This document shows positions 1 through 11,484 of a stretch of DNA of 55,284 bases, piece after piece. The notes below the pieces were generated by a model that worked only from the letters and a program-made list of their open reading frames with translations, ran no database searches and had not been told where the DNA came from. Positions within the stretch are counted from its first letter, which is position 1; each line of letters begins with the position of its first letter. The position numbers and the translations under genes were made by a program. The stretch is from Rubrivivax sp. Lineage in GTDB: Bacteria; Pseudomonadota; Gammaproteobacteria; Burkholderiales; Burkholderiaceae_C. The DNA lies in the NCBI GenBank assembly GCA_020848515.1, contig JADLIA010000174.1, positions 1 to 55,284 on the forward strand, given 5' to 3'.

Positions 1-59
1 AGAGCTACCGCCTCAAGGAGGCTGCCGCACGCATCGCCATCACACCCGAGTCGTCATAA
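1..59 (+). CDS. istB: IS21-family helper ATPase IstB, C-terminal fragment
   Basis: Only the last 18 residues are visible (frame from base 3, stop TAA at 57-59). They start SYRLKEAA, and a SYRLK-type tail is common at the C-terminus of IstB transposition helper ATPases of IS21-family elements. The downstream terminal repeats support the call. The catalytic AAA+ part lies outside the window, so this rests on a short tail plus context. Confidence 0.6.
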   Translation, partial: SYRLKEAAARIAITPESS

Positions 60-120
60 TCTGGTCGTCCTGCCTGGGGGAATTTGGGGTGGCCAAGGGT
101 GGGGGAATTTGACCTGGCCA
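1..120 (+). mobile_element. Right end of an IS21-family insertion sequence
   Basis: The window opens inside an insertion sequence. The reading frame at 3-59 resembles an IstB C-terminus. After its stop, two 20-bp direct repeats (76-95 and 101-120) share 17 of 20 bases, each beginning GGGGGAATTTG and ending TGGCCA, with 5 bp between them. Repeated terminal motifs and a final CA dinucleotide are typical of IS21-family ends, so the boundary is placed at 120. The other end and the target duplication lie outside the window. The junction falls inside a Crp/Fnr-type gene. Confidence 0.72.
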
Positions 121-455
121 TCGGGGGTCAGGATGAGCGAATCGGTCAGGGTCTGCGCCGAGATCATGTAGGGCATGTCCATGAACATGACGGCTTCGGC
201 AAAGCTGTGGCCGGGCCCGCACAGCTCGATCACCTTCTCGGTGCCATTCGGCGCGATGGCGAACAGCTTGACCTGACCCAGCACCGTGACATGGAACTCC
301 TGGCACGGCTCGCCGGTGCGAAACACCAGCTTGCCGCGCTCCATCCGGCGCAACTGGCAGCCGCTGGCCAGGCGCGCCAGTTCCTCGTCACGCATGTTCG
401 AGAACAAAGGCAGCGTCGCCAGGTAGCGCGGCAGATTGAATTTCTTGAGATCCAC
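121..455 (-). pseudogene. Crp/Fnr-family regulator (DNR/NnrR-like), truncated by the insertion sequence
   Basis: About 110 native residues from a GTG start at 455 form the N-terminal cyclic-nucleotide-binding-like beta roll of a Crp/Fnr regulator (PLFSNMRDEEL near residue 17, then GE-P, F-V-GQVKLF, G-E-VIEL, GPGHSF-EA). Next to norCBQD this is what a DNR/NnrR nitric-oxide-responsive activator looks like. Native sequence stops near base 120; the frame then runs through the insertion-sequence end to a stop at 54. The long dimerisation helix and the helix-turn-helix DNA-binding domain are therefore missing on this side. The rest may survive beyond the insertion sequence. A truncated product could fold but should not bind DNA. 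Confidence 0.8.
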
Positions 456-511
456 GGCAGGAACGGGGGCCGACGCCAGCTGCGCCGCGCCCTCTCACAA
501 AGCAGACGAGT

Positions 512-2479
512 CTAGCGCACGGCCGCGGTCAGCCGCACGTAGACCTGGGTCAGCGCCCGCGCCAGTTGCTCCGGCCGATGCACCAGCGCGAACCCCTGGG
601 TGCCGAACAGGCGCGGCAGGTAGGCGTTGGCCTGCTGGTCGATGGTGACGCAGAACGGCACCAGGCCGGCCTGGCGCGCCGCATGGACGGCGTGGCGGGT
701 GTCTTCCAGGCCGTGCCGGCCTTCGTAGTGATCCAGGTCGTTGGGCTTGCCGTCGGACAGGATCAGCAGCAGGCGCTGGCGCTCCGGCCGTGCGGCCAGG
801 CGCTGCGTGCCGTAGCGAATGGCCGCGCCCATGCGGGTGTAAAAGCCCGGCTTGATGGCGGCCACCCGCTCTCGCGCAGCGTCGTTCCAGCGCTCGCCGA
901 AGCGCTTGAGCTCATGAATGCGCACGGCGCGCCGCACACTGGAAAAGCCCAGCATCTCGAACGGATCGCCCACGGCGTCCAGCGCGTTGCCGAACACGAA
1001 CAGGCTGTCGCGCACCAGGTCGATCACGCGCGCGCCTGGCCTGGCGTAGGCGTCGGTGGACAGCGACAGGTCGGCCAGCATCAGGCTGGACAGGCTGCGC
1101 TCCGAGCGCACCCGGCGGGCGTACACGGCGGGCGCCTCGACATGCCGGTGCGCCACGTCGCGCCGATCGACCTGGTGGCGCACCCAGGCGTCCAGGTCCA
1201 GCTCCTCGCCCTGCGTCAGTCCATGTTGCCAGCGCGGCGCAGCGCGCAGCGCCTCGAAGCGCCGCCGCACCTGCCTTGAAGTGGTTTTCAGGCGTTTTTC
1301 CAAGGCTGGGACTGCGCCGGCAGCTTCCGAATCGATAGCATCCGGCGAGGCTGCGCGGTGCCGCAAACGCTGCGCCCGGCAATGCTCGGGCAGCAGCAGG
1401 CCACGCTGGTAGTCCCACTCGGGCAGCGGCTCGCCCTCGCCCACCGGCAGATCGTCGGCGGCGGCGCTGGGCAGGTCGAGGTCGAACTTGATGCGCGCCG
1501 CCAGCGTCTCGCCCGGCTTGCGTGGCGCCAGTGCCAGTTCCTGCATGTCGTCCGCCACCTGGCTGTAGTCCTGGTTGTCCTCGTCGTCCGCGGTGCGGTT
1601 GACGCGCACGAACTCGCTCCAGCTCAGGATCGACTCGGCGCGAAAGAACATCACCAGGCCATGCTTGCTGCTGGTGTCCTCGGTGCGTTGCGCGCGACGG
1701 CGCTTGGGGTCCTGCGGGGTCGGCTGCTGTTGCGGGCGGGGCGGCGCGCCGTCGGCAGCGTCCGCCTCGGGCGCGGTCGCGGATGGGCCGACCGCTGTCT
1801 GCATGGCTTGCAGCCACAGCCAGACCGGCGCCACGCTGGCCGGCTGGCGGGCACGGCCGTCGAGCGACGCTCCCTGATCCTGCGGGGCGCACGGCTCGCG
1901 CGCCGCCGGCGGGGTTGTGTCACGACCTGCATCGACGCCGTCCAGGGACGCGCGCAGCGCCGCCTGGATGGCCCGTTCAAGCTCGCGCGGCGTGCCCTGC
2001 AGGCGCTCGGGGGCCGGGCGTTGCGCCAGATGCGCCTGCAGCAGCCGCGCATAGCGTGTGCGCAAGCCGGGAAAGCAGGCCAGCGCGCGCCGCGTGGCCG
2101 CCAGGTTGTCGGCCAGCCAACCGGCCGGCGTGGCCACATGGCAGGCTGCCTGCGCCGCCAGCCAGAGGTACAGGTCGCGATTGAGCGCGGCGTCGGCAAA
2201 CACCGCGATCACCGGCGGCAGGGCCAGCGTCTGCTCGTCCAGGGTGCCGATGCTGGCGCGCTCGCCCTGGCCGGCGAGCTTCTGCAGCCAGCTGCGCGGA
2301 CCGCCCACCTTCTCGGCGCTGGCCGGAGCCACCCGCACCAGCGGATCGCCGCCGCCGGCGCGAAACAACAGTTGCACCGCGCGCTGCACCTCCTCCAGTC
2401 GCACGGCCGCGTGCGCAAAACTGCGGTCTGCGGCGCGCCAGATGAAGCGGTGCCAGCGTTCACCCACCCACTCTTCCAT
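512..2479 (-). CDS. norD: NorD, nitric oxide reductase activation protein with C-terminal VWA domain
   Basis: NorD works with the AAA+ protein NorQ to mature or activate the NorCB nitric oxide reductase, probably by helping insert the non-haem iron. The 655-residue protein has a poorly conserved N-terminal half, an acidic/proline-rich middle (about 200-270) and a C-terminal von Willebrand A domain whose MIDAS motif is DLSLST (near residue 470), followed by LILSDGKPND. It is the last gene of norCBQD, 39 bp after norQ. Oddity: bases 1281-1344 are a family A repeat read in frame (DAIDSEAAGA), just before a conserved-looking helical segment. Confidence 0.9.
   Translation of the reverse strand: MEEWVGERWHRFIWRAADRSFAHAAVRLEEVQRAVQLLFRAGGGDPLVRVAPASAEKVGGPRSWLQKLAGQGERASIGTLDEQTLALPPVIAVFADAALNRDLYLWLAAQAACHVATPAGWLADNLAATRRALACFPGLRTRYARLLQAHLAQRPAPERLQGTPRELERAIQAALRASLDGVDAGRDTTPPAAREPCAPQDQGASLDGRARQPASVAPVWLWLQAMQTAVGPSATAPEADAADGAPPRPQQQPTPQDPKRRRAQRTEDTSSKHGLVMFFRAESILSWSEFVRVNRTADDEDNQDYSQVADDMQELALAPRKPGETLAARIKFDLDLPSAAADDLPVGEGEPLPEWDYQRGLLLPEHCRAQRLRHRAASPDAIDSEAAGAVPALEKRLKTTSRQVRRRFEALRAAPRWQHGLTQGEELDLDAWVRHQVDRRDVAHRHVEAPAVYARRVRSERSLSSLMLADLSLSTDAYARPGARVIDLVRDSLFVFGNALDAVGDPFEMLGFSSVRRAVRIHELKRFGERWNDAARERVAAIKPGFYTRMGAAIRYGTQRLAARPERQRLLLILSDGKPNDLDHYEGRHGLEDTRHAVHAARQAGLVPFCVTIDQQANAYLPRLFGTQGFALVHRPEQLARALTQVYVRLTAAVR
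1281..1344 (+). repeat. Family A repeat, copy 1 (inside norD)
   Basis: Matches the family layout: TTTTCAGGCG, a degenerate middle, then GCGCCGGCAGCTTCC and ATAGCATCC. norD reads it on the opposite strand without a stop, giving DAIDSEAAGA, the same frame used for the opposite-strand copy at 32002-32068. Confidence 0.75.
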
Positions 2480-2518
2480 CAGGGCCCTCCCCGGCGCCGG
2501 CGCGCTGGCTTCGTTGCC

Positions 2519-3328
2519 TCAGGCGTCATGCGACAGCACGGCCTGCACCACTTGGTCCAGCGCCGAAGCGGTGTCCAGATCGTCGGTCAGCGCGTCGACG
2601 ATGGCGGCGCGGCAGGCGGTCAGCGGCGGCAGGCCCGAGACGATCAGCCGCGCGGCCACCACCAGCAGGCGGGTGCTGACGGTCTCTTCGAGGTCCTGAT
2701 CGCTCAGACGCCGCAGCGCCGTGGCCAGCTTGACCAGGCGCGCACTCAGCGCGGCGTCGGCACCGGCTTCGGTTTCGATGATGCGCTGCTCGACCTCGGG
2801 CCGCGGATAGTCGAACACCAGCGCCACGAAGCGCTGGCGGGTGCTGGGCTTGAGGTTCTTGAGCAGGTTCTGGTAGCCCGGGTTGTAGGACGCCACCAGC
2901 ATGAACTCGGGCGTCGCCTGCAGCAGCTCGCCGGTGCGCTCGATCGGCAGCACGCGGCGGTCGTCGGCCAGCGGGTGCAGCACCACCGTGGTGTCCTTGC
3001 GCGCCTCGACCACCTCGTCGAGGTAGCAGATGGCGCCGGTGCGCACGGCACGCGCCAGCGGGCCATCGTTCCACACCGTGTTGCCGTCGCCGATCAGAAA
3101 GCGGCCCACCAGGTCGGCCGCCGTCAGGTCGTCGTGGCAACTGACCGTGACGAGCGGCCGACCCAGGCGCGCCGCCATGTGCTCGACAAAGCGGGTCTTG
3201 CCGCAGCCGGTCGGCCCCTTCAGCAGCACCGGCAGGCGCTGCCGGAAGGCGTGTTCGAACAGCCGGCACTCGCCGGCCTGCTCGGCATAGAAGGGGGTGG
3301 TGGCCGGGGAGGTGTCGGTGCGGTCCAT
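2519..3328 (-). CDS. norQ: NorQ, MoxR-type AAA+ ATPase for nitric oxide reductase activation
   Basis: NorQ is a CbbQ/NirQ/NorQ-family AAA+ ATPase that partners NorD in maturing nitric oxide reductase. Visible motifs are Walker A GPTGCGKT, Walker B CYLDEV, and the sensor-type segment ASYNPGYQN. The ATG at 3328 gives 269 residues, the usual family length; the frame stays open upstream to an ATG at 3421, but that would add an untypical low-complexity leader of 31 residues. Neither start has a clear ribosome binding site. It lies between norB and norD on the same strand. Confidence 0.9.
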   Translation of the reverse strand: MDRTDTSPATTPFYAEQAGECRLFEHAFRQRLPVLLKGPTGCGKTRFVEHMAARLGRPLVTVSCHDDLTAADLVGRFLIGDGNTVWNDGPLARAVRTGAICYLDEVVEARKDTTVVLHPLADDRRVLPIERTGELLQATPEFMLVASYNPGYQNLLKNLKPSTRQRFVALVFDYPRPEVEQRIIETEAGADAALSARLVKLATALRRLSDQDLEETVSTRLLVVAARLIVSGLPPLTACRAAIVDALTDDLDTASALDQVVQAVLSHDA

Positions 3329-3457
3329 GGGGCTGGGTGGATGACGATGCAGAAAAAAAGCATCGCCGCCGTGCGCTGCCGATGACGGGAAATCCTGCGG
3401 AGTTCGGATCGTCATCGCCACCGCGCCGGCGGCGAGGTCTCAGGGCGCGTCAGGCGC

Positions 3458-5387
<1,930 letters not shown>

Positions 5388-5492
5388 GTGCGTTTCCTCG
5401 CTCATTTAGGTGGTAACCCGCATAGGGTAGAACCCAGGTGATACCCAGACCTTAACTTGCGTCAAGAACGAGCTGCCGAAACCCAGAATTTC

Positions 5493-5506
5493 TTGACCGT
5501 CATCAA
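5493..5506 (-). promoter_or_regulatory. DNR/NnrR-type Crp/Fnr box upstream of norC
   Basis: Read on the minus strand the site is TTGATGACGGTCAA, an exact match to the TTGAT-N4-GTCAA pattern reported for DNR-type regulators and one base from the FNR/ANR consensus. It lies 105 bp upstream of the norC start, a reasonable distance for an activator site if the transcript has a leader. The adjacent regulator gene of the right family is interrupted (121-455). Confidence 0.75.
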
Positions 5507-5513
5507 CCGCAGA

Positions 5514-5572
5514 ACGCTACTATATCGATAGCTGCTGACGCTTTCTGGTCAAGGTCGGAGTCCTGAAATCGA
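5514..5572 (-). repeat. Family A repeat, copy 2
   Basis: On the minus strand it reads AAAGCGTCAGCAGCTATCG then ATAGTAGC, preceded by TTTCAGGACTCC. It lies between the DNR-type box and the family B element. Confidence 0.8.
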
Positions 5573-5740
5573 TCTCGGACAGGCATCGTGGGATTGGATC
5601 CCCGTCGTCGGCCAGGCGCAGCACAACGCCAGCGCTCCCGCGCGGCCAGGCAGCGCGGGCTGTCAAGGGTTAACCCCAAGAACGGCCGTAGGTTGCTGGT
5701 CATATCCGGGGGGGCCGGATCCATGCAGGGTTTGGCGGCT

Positions 5741-5982
5741 TCAACCTAGAAACGGCAGTTGGACGCCCCCGCCCGTGCCGTGATCGGCGTGCCAGGCAAG
5801 ACGCAACGCCGCCGCGGGCTCGTGCCCGCAAGGAGGAGCAACGCCGCATGGCGCGGCGAGCGCGGTGCGGGCGGGTGGGTAGCGGGCTCACCCAGGAGGT
5901 CAAGGCCATCGCAGCGGCGAAACCCCGCATCGATGCGGCCCGCCCGAACTTGACAAGCGGTCAACTGCCGTTTCAAGGTTCA
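5741..5982. repeat. Family B element with inverted ends (MITE-like)
   Basis: The ends are inverted repeats: the left arm (5741-5762) and the reverse complement of the right arm (5960-5981) agree at 20 of 22 bases around GAAACGGCAGTTG. The right 115 bp (5871-5985) match a second copy at 27992-28110 over almost their whole length, including TTGACCGCTTGTCAA. There is no open frame for a transposase, so if mobile it would move in trans. A 20-30 bp stretch just left of 5741 (GGATCCATGCAGGGTTTGGC) also resembles the family. Confidence 0.65.
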
Positions 5983-6123
5983 ATCGCCTTCACTTGTGGG
6001 GAGATCGTGCTGCACACCCGCCCGCACCGCGCTCGGTACCGGGGCGCGGGCGGGCGGCCAAGGTCTGGCGTGTGGGCGCGCCGCGCACCCGCCCGGGCCG
6101 TCCTGACGCTGTGTCGGACGCCC

Positions 6124-7680
6124 TCAGGCCGGCCGATCGCCCGTGACCGCCGCCAGCATGGCCGGCGAGCCCTGCACCGCAGCGCGCTGCAGCAGGTGCC
6201 TGACGGCGCGCAGACCGCCCAGCTCTTCGCCACCACCGGCGCGACCGGGGCCGCCGTGCTTGAGGTAGGGCAAGGCCGAGCCATGGCCGGTGGCCTCGGG
6301 TGCGGCGGTGCGATCGAGGATCTGCAGCCGGCCGTGCAGCTGCGCCATCGCCGGTATCACCTGCGCCGCCACCTGGTGGCTGCGCGTGACCAGGGTGGCG
6401 GCCAGGCTGCCCTGACCCTGCGCGGCCAGCGCCAGCGCCTGTTCGATGCCGTCGTAAGGCATCAGCGTGCTGACTGGGCCGAACGCCTCGACGTCGTGCG
6501 CGGCATGCTGCTGCGGCTGGCGCGCCAGCAGCAGCGTGGGCTGGAAGAACGCCCCACCCTGCGTGCCTTCACCCAGGGGCGCAAAGTCGGCGTCGCCGCC
6601 GCACACCACCTCGGCGCCCTGGCGCAGCTGGGCCACGCGCTCGGCCACATCGCGCTGCTGCGCGCGGCTGGCCAGGGCGCCCATGCGCACGCCCTCCAGG
6701 CGCGGGTCGCCCACGGTGGTCTTGGCCAGGCGCTCCTGCAACCGTGCGGCCACCGCGTCCAGGTGCTGCGACGGCACCAGGGCGCGCCGAATGGCGGTGC
6801 ACTTCTGGCCCGCCTTCTGCGTCATCTCGCGCACGACTTCCTTCACGAACAGGTCGAACTCCTCGTCGTCCGGGGTCACGTCGGGCGCCAGGATGGCGCA
6901 GTTGAGCGAATCGGCCTCGGCGTTGAAGGGAATGCTGCGCTGCACCAGGTTGGGCGTGACCCGCAGCCGCGCCGCGGTATCGGCCGAGCCGGTAAAGGTG
7001 ACCACATCCTGCACCTGCAGGCGATCCAGCAGATCGCCCGTGCCGCCGATCACCAGCTGCAGCGCACCGGCGGGCAGGATGCCGGACTCGTGGATCAGAC
7101 GCACCAGCTTTTCGGTCAGAAAGCTGGTGGCGGTGGCGGGCTTGCCGATGCAGGGCAAGCCGGCCAGAAAGGTCGGCGCGAACTTCTCCAGCAGCCCCCA
7201 GACCGGGAAGTTGAAGGCGTTGATGTGCACCGCCACGCCGCCGCGCGGCACCAGCACGTGGGTGCCGGCAAAGGCGCCGGTCTTGCCCAGCGGCATGCTC
7301 GGGCCTTCATGCCACAGGTTGCCGCAGGCGGGCAGCTCGCGCGCCATGCTGGCGTAGGCGAACAGGGTGCCGGTGCCGCCTTCGATGTCGACCCAGCCGT
7401 CGGCGCGCGTGGCGCCGGTGTGCAACGACAGCGCATACAGCTCCTCCTTGCGCTCGCCCAGGTACTTGGCCAGCGCCTTGAGCATGGCGGCGCGCTGCGC
7501 GAAATCGGTCTGGCGCATGGCCGCCAGGCCAACGCTGCGCGCATGGTGCAGTGCCTCGCCGAAGTCCAGCGCCTCGGCATGCGTGTGGGCCACGGTGGCG
7601 CCGTCGATGGCGCTGCTCAGCGCCTGCGCGGGCTGCTGGCCGATCCAGCGGCCGGCGATGAAACTCTGCAAAGTGGTCAT
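6124..7680 (-). CDS. paaZ: PaaZ-type phenylacetate-pathway aldehyde dehydrogenase, without the hydratase domain
   Basis: In aerobic phenylacetate degradation PaaZ opens the oxepin-CoA ring and oxidises the semialdehyde to 3-oxo-5,6-dehydrosuberyl-CoA. This 518-residue protein matches the NADP-dependent aldehyde dehydrogenase half closely (HINAFNFPVWG, GKPATA, FTGSADT, catalytic Cys in GQKCTAIRR, HGGPGRAGGGEELGG). It ends just after AVQGSPAMLAA, where E. coli PaaZ continues into its MaoC hydratase domain. A separate hydratase would therefore be needed. The ATG at 7680 has GGAG upstream. It follows livF by 146 bp on the same strand, with a family A repeat between them. Confidence 0.85.
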   Translation of the reverse strand: MTTLQSFIAGRWIGQQPAQALSSAIDGATVAHTHAEALDFGEALHHARSVGLAAMRQTDFAQRAAMLKALAKYLGERKEELYALSLHTGATRADGWVDIEGGTGTLFAYASMARELPACGNLWHEGPSMPLGKTGAFAGTHVLVPRGGVAVHINAFNFPVWGLLEKFAPTFLAGLPCIGKPATATSFLTEKLVRLIHESGILPAGALQLVIGGTGDLLDRLQVQDVVTFTGSADTAARLRVTPNLVQRSIPFNAEADSLNCAILAPDVTPDDEEFDLFVKEVVREMTQKAGQKCTAIRRALVPSQHLDAVAARLQERLAKTTVGDPRLEGVRMGALASRAQQRDVAERVAQLRQGAEVVCGGDADFAPLGEGTQGGAFFQPTLLLARQPQQHAAHDVEAFGPVSTLMPYDGIEQALALAAQGQGSLAATLVTRSHQVAAQVIPAMAQLHGRLQILDRTAAPEATGHGSALPYLKHGGPGRAGGGEELGGLRAVRHLLQRAAVQGSPAMLAAVTGDRPA

Positions 7681-7756
7681 GGCAAGGGCTCCGTTCCAAG
7701 GGTCGGGGCGGTGGCCGGCCAGGCCTGCCGGCCGGTCGCCCCGCCCGCTGATGATG

Positions 7757-7823
7757 AGTCAAATTGGCCTTCAGCGCTTGTCTGGAGAGCGCCGACAGCT
7801 ATGCTTTCGATAGTATTCGAGTG
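7757..7823 (+). repeat. Family A repeat, copy 3 (near full length)
   Basis: It reads AAATTGGCCTTCAGCGCTTG, then GAGAGCGCCGACAGCTATGC and ATAGTATTC. This is one of the most complete copies and sits in the gap between livF and paaZ. The half-sites GCGCT and AGCGC can pair. Confidence 0.88.
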
Positions 7824-7826
7824 CGA

Positions 7827-8563
<737 letters not shown>

Positions 8564-8567
<4 letters not shown>

Positions 8568-10372
8568 AGCACGTCCCCCCCCAGGTAGGCCGCGATCACG
8601 CGCGGGTTGGCCTGTACCTCGGCCGGCGTGCCGTGGGCGATCACGGTGCCGAACTCCAGCACCGTGATGCGGTCGGCCAGGTTCATGACGAATTCCATGT
8701 CGTGCTCCACCACCAGGATGGCCAGCCCCTCGCTGCGCAACTGCGTCAGCAACGTGGCCAGACCCTGCTTTTCGAGATGCCGCAGACCGGCCGCCGGCTC
8801 GTCCAGCAGCAGGATGGCTGGCTGCCCGGCCAGCGCGCGCGCGATTTCGACGATGCGCTGCTGGCCCAGTGGCAGCGCCGCGGCCGGGGTGTGGGCCACC
8901 TCGGCCAGGCCGCAGCGCTCGATCTGCCGCATGGCCTCGGCCAGCACCGCCGCCTCTTCGGCACGGTCCAGCCGCAGCATGCTGGCCAGCCAGCCCTGGC
9001 GGCCGCGCCGGTGCGCGCCCAGAGCCACGTTTTCCAGCACGCTGCGCTCGCCCAGCAGGCGCACATGCTGGAAGGTGCGGCCCAGGCCCAGCGCGGCGAA
9101 GGCGCGCGAGGGCTGGCCCTGCATCACCTGCCCCATCAGGCGCACCTGGCCTTCGGTCGGATCGTCGACGCCGGAGATCATGTTGAAGAAGGTGCTCTTG
9201 CCGGCGCCGTTGGGGCCAATCAGCGCATGCACCTCACCGGCGCGCACATCCAGATCGACCGCGTTGTTGGCCAGCAGGCCGGCAAAGCGCTTGGTGACCT
9301 TGTCGGCCTGCAGGATCAGTTCGCCCGCCGGTGGCAGCTGGCGCTGCGCCAGCGTGGCCGCGCCGGCGGCCAGCCGCCTGGGTGCCGCCGCTCCGGTGAA
9401 GCGCTGCAGGGCGCCAGCCAGCATCGGCCACAGCCCGTTGGGCGCGCGCTGCAGCACCAGCAGCATCAGCAGGCCGAACACCACGATTTCGAAGTTGCCG
9501 CTGCTGCCCAGCAGGCGCGGCAGCCAGTCCTGCAGCTGCTCCTTCAACAGCGTGATCAGGGTGGCGCCCAGCACCGCACCCCACAGGTGACCGGAGCCAC
9601 CGACCACCGCCATGAACAGGTACTCGATGCCGATGTTGAGCGCGAACGGCGTCGGGTTGACGAAGCGCTGCAGCAGCACGTACAGCCAGCCCGACAGCGC
9701 CGCCAGCAGCGCCGCCAGCACGAACACCTTGATGCGCTGGCGCGCCGTGTCCACACCCATCGACTCGGCCATCAGCCGCCCGCTCTTGAGCGCCCGGATG
9801 GCCCGGCCCTCGCGCGAATCCAGCAGGTTGTGCAGGCCCCAGATGGCCAGCAGCAGCACCGCCCAGATCACCAGGCCGAGCCGCCGCGGCGAGGCCAGCG
9901 AGACGCCGAACACCTCCAGCGGCGCGATGCCCGACAGCCCGGTGAAGCCGCCCAGCATCTCCAGGTTGCCGAACACGTAGTACAGGCTCAGCCCCCAGGC
10001 GATGGTGCCCAGCGGCAGGTAGTGGCCCGACAGCCGCAGCGTGACGGCGCCCAGCACCCAGGCCACCGCCGCCGTCACCGCCAGTCCCAGCAGCAGCCCG
10101 ACCCAGGGGTAGGCGCCCTTGGGCAGTGCCCCCAGCCACTGCGCCGCCTCGGGCGACAGGCTGATCCAGGCGGTGGCGTAGGCCCCCAGGCCGACGAAGG
10201 CCGCCTGGCCAAACGAGGTCATGCCGCCCACGCCGGTCAGCATCACCAGACCCACGGCCACCAGCGCATACAGGCCGATGTAGCTCAGCAGCGTGACGGT
10301 GAACGGTGGCAGAAAGCCCCAGGCCGCGCCCAGCAGGACGATGAAGGCCAGAACCAGGTGCATCGGCTTCAT
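8564..10372 (-). CDS. Fused ABC permease-ATPase (LivM-LivG)
   Basis: Two subunits usually made separately are joined in one 602-residue chain. Residues about 1-335 are a LivM-type permease with about 8-10 helices (GMTSFGQAAFVGLGAY, SGHYLPLGTIAWG). Residues about 350-602 are a LivG-type ATPase (Walker A GPNGAGKS, LPLGQQRIVEIARAL in place of the LSGGQ signature, LLLDEPAAGL). The ATG at 10372 overlaps the livH stop as ATGA and has GAGGA upstream. Such fusions occur elsewhere in Burkholderiales; there is no stop or frameshift between the halves. Confidence 0.9.
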
Positions 10373-11397
10373 TCCTCGTCCTCCACGTGGTGCGTGTGCA
10401 GCGAGCGCCACCAGAGCACCGGAATGATCAGCGTGAACACCAGCACTTCCTTGAACGCGCTGGCCCAGAACGAGGCAAACGATTCCAGCTGTCCCACCAG
10501 CAGCGCGCCGGCCAGCGCCAGCGGGTAGCTGGCCAGCCCACCGACGATGGCGGCCACGAAGCCCTTCAGGCCGATCAGAAAGCCGGTGTCGTAGTAGATG
10601 GTGGTTACCGGCGCGATCAGCAGGCCGGAGACGGCGCCGATCAGCGCCGCCAGCGCGAAGCTCAGGTCACCCGACAGCGCCGTCGGGATCCCCATCAGGC
10701 GCGCGCCGACCCGGTTGATGGCGGTGGCGCGCAGCGCCTTGCCGACGATGGTGCGCTCGAAGAACAAGAACATGCCCACCACCAGCGCCGCCGTCACCCC
10801 CAGGATCACCAGCGACTGACCCGACACCGTCAGGCCCAGCAGGTCCCAGCGGGCGTCGGAGAAGGCCTCGGTGCGGGAGCCCTCGGCGCCGAAGAAGAAC
10901 AGTCCCAGCCCGACCAGCGCCAGGTGCAGCGCCACCGACACGATCAGCAGGATCAGCACCGTGGCGTCGGCCAGCGGCCGGTACGCCAGCCGGTACAGCA
11001 GCGGCCCCATGGGAGTGACCAGCAGCAGCACCGCCAGCGAGCGCAGCAGCATGGCCTGCGGCTTGAGCACCAGCAGCATCAGCGCCGCCAGCAGCGGCAG
11101 CAGCACGGCCCAGAACAGCGTGCTGCGCCAGTCCACCTCGGCGCCGCGCGTCTGGCGCACCAGCTCGACGATCAGCACCAGCGCCGCCAGCCCCAGCAGC
11201 ATCCACAGCAGCGGCGGCGACTGACCGGCCTGCAGCGCCGCCATCGCCAGCGCGGCGTAGGCCACGAACTCACCCTGCGGAATGAAGATGACGCGGGTGA
11301 CCGAGAACACCAACACCAGCGCCAGCGCCATCAGGGCATAAATGGCGCCATTGATGATGCCGTCCTGCACCAACATCACGGCGATCTGAAGATCCAT
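10369..11397 (-). CDS. livH: Branched-chain amino acid-type ABC permease LivH
   Basis: This is the first membrane permease of the HAAT-type importer. The 342-residue protein starts LQIAVMLVQDGIINGAIYAL with the family segment FIPQGEF, and is hydrophobic throughout. It is about 50 residues longer than E. coli LivH because of an extra hydrophobic stretch between about 65 and 130. The ATG at 11397 matches the family N-terminus; an ATG 27 bp upstream is possible. Neither has a strong ribosome binding site. It precedes livMG with a 4-bp overlap. Confidence 0.88.
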   Translation of the reverse strand: MDLQIAVMLVQDGIINGAIYALMALALVLVFSVTRVIFIPQGEFVAYAALAMAALQAGQSPPLLWMLLGLAALVLIVELVRQTRGAEVDWRSTLFWAVLLPLLAALMLLVLKPQAMLLRSLAVLLLVTPMGPLLYRLAYRPLADATVLILLIVSVALHLALVGLGLFFFGAEGSRTEAFSDARWDLLGLTVSGQSLVILGVTAALVVGMFLFFERTIVGKALRATAINRVGARLMGIPTALSGDLSFALAALIGAVSGLLIAPVTTIYYDTGFLIGLKGFVAAIVGGLASYPLALAGALLVGQLESFASFWASAFKEVLVFTLIIPVLWWRSLHTHHVEDEE

Positions 11398-11484
11398 GCG
11401 AGCGGCGCCGGGCAAGCGGCGCATTCGGTTGAAAACGTGCGCGGCGACCCTCGGTCGCCGCGCCGTGGCCTGAAGGCCCCGGGT

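Larger units (their letters stand above)
5388..6123. other. 736-bp intergenic region between norC and paaZ
   Basis: No credible gene is seen. It holds the norC promoter region with the DNR-type box (5493-5506), a family A repeat (5514-5572), and a family B element with inverted ends (5741-5982). The last 140 bp before the end of paaZ show nothing recognisable. Short open frames on both strands are arginine/alanine-rich and look like GC-rich chance frames. Confidence 0.7.

Noticed and set aside
5503-5976. Short open frames on both strands between norC and paaZ
   Set aside because: They are Arg/Ala-rich, overlap repeats, and have no ribosome binding sites; similar peptides in other copies come from the repeat DNA.
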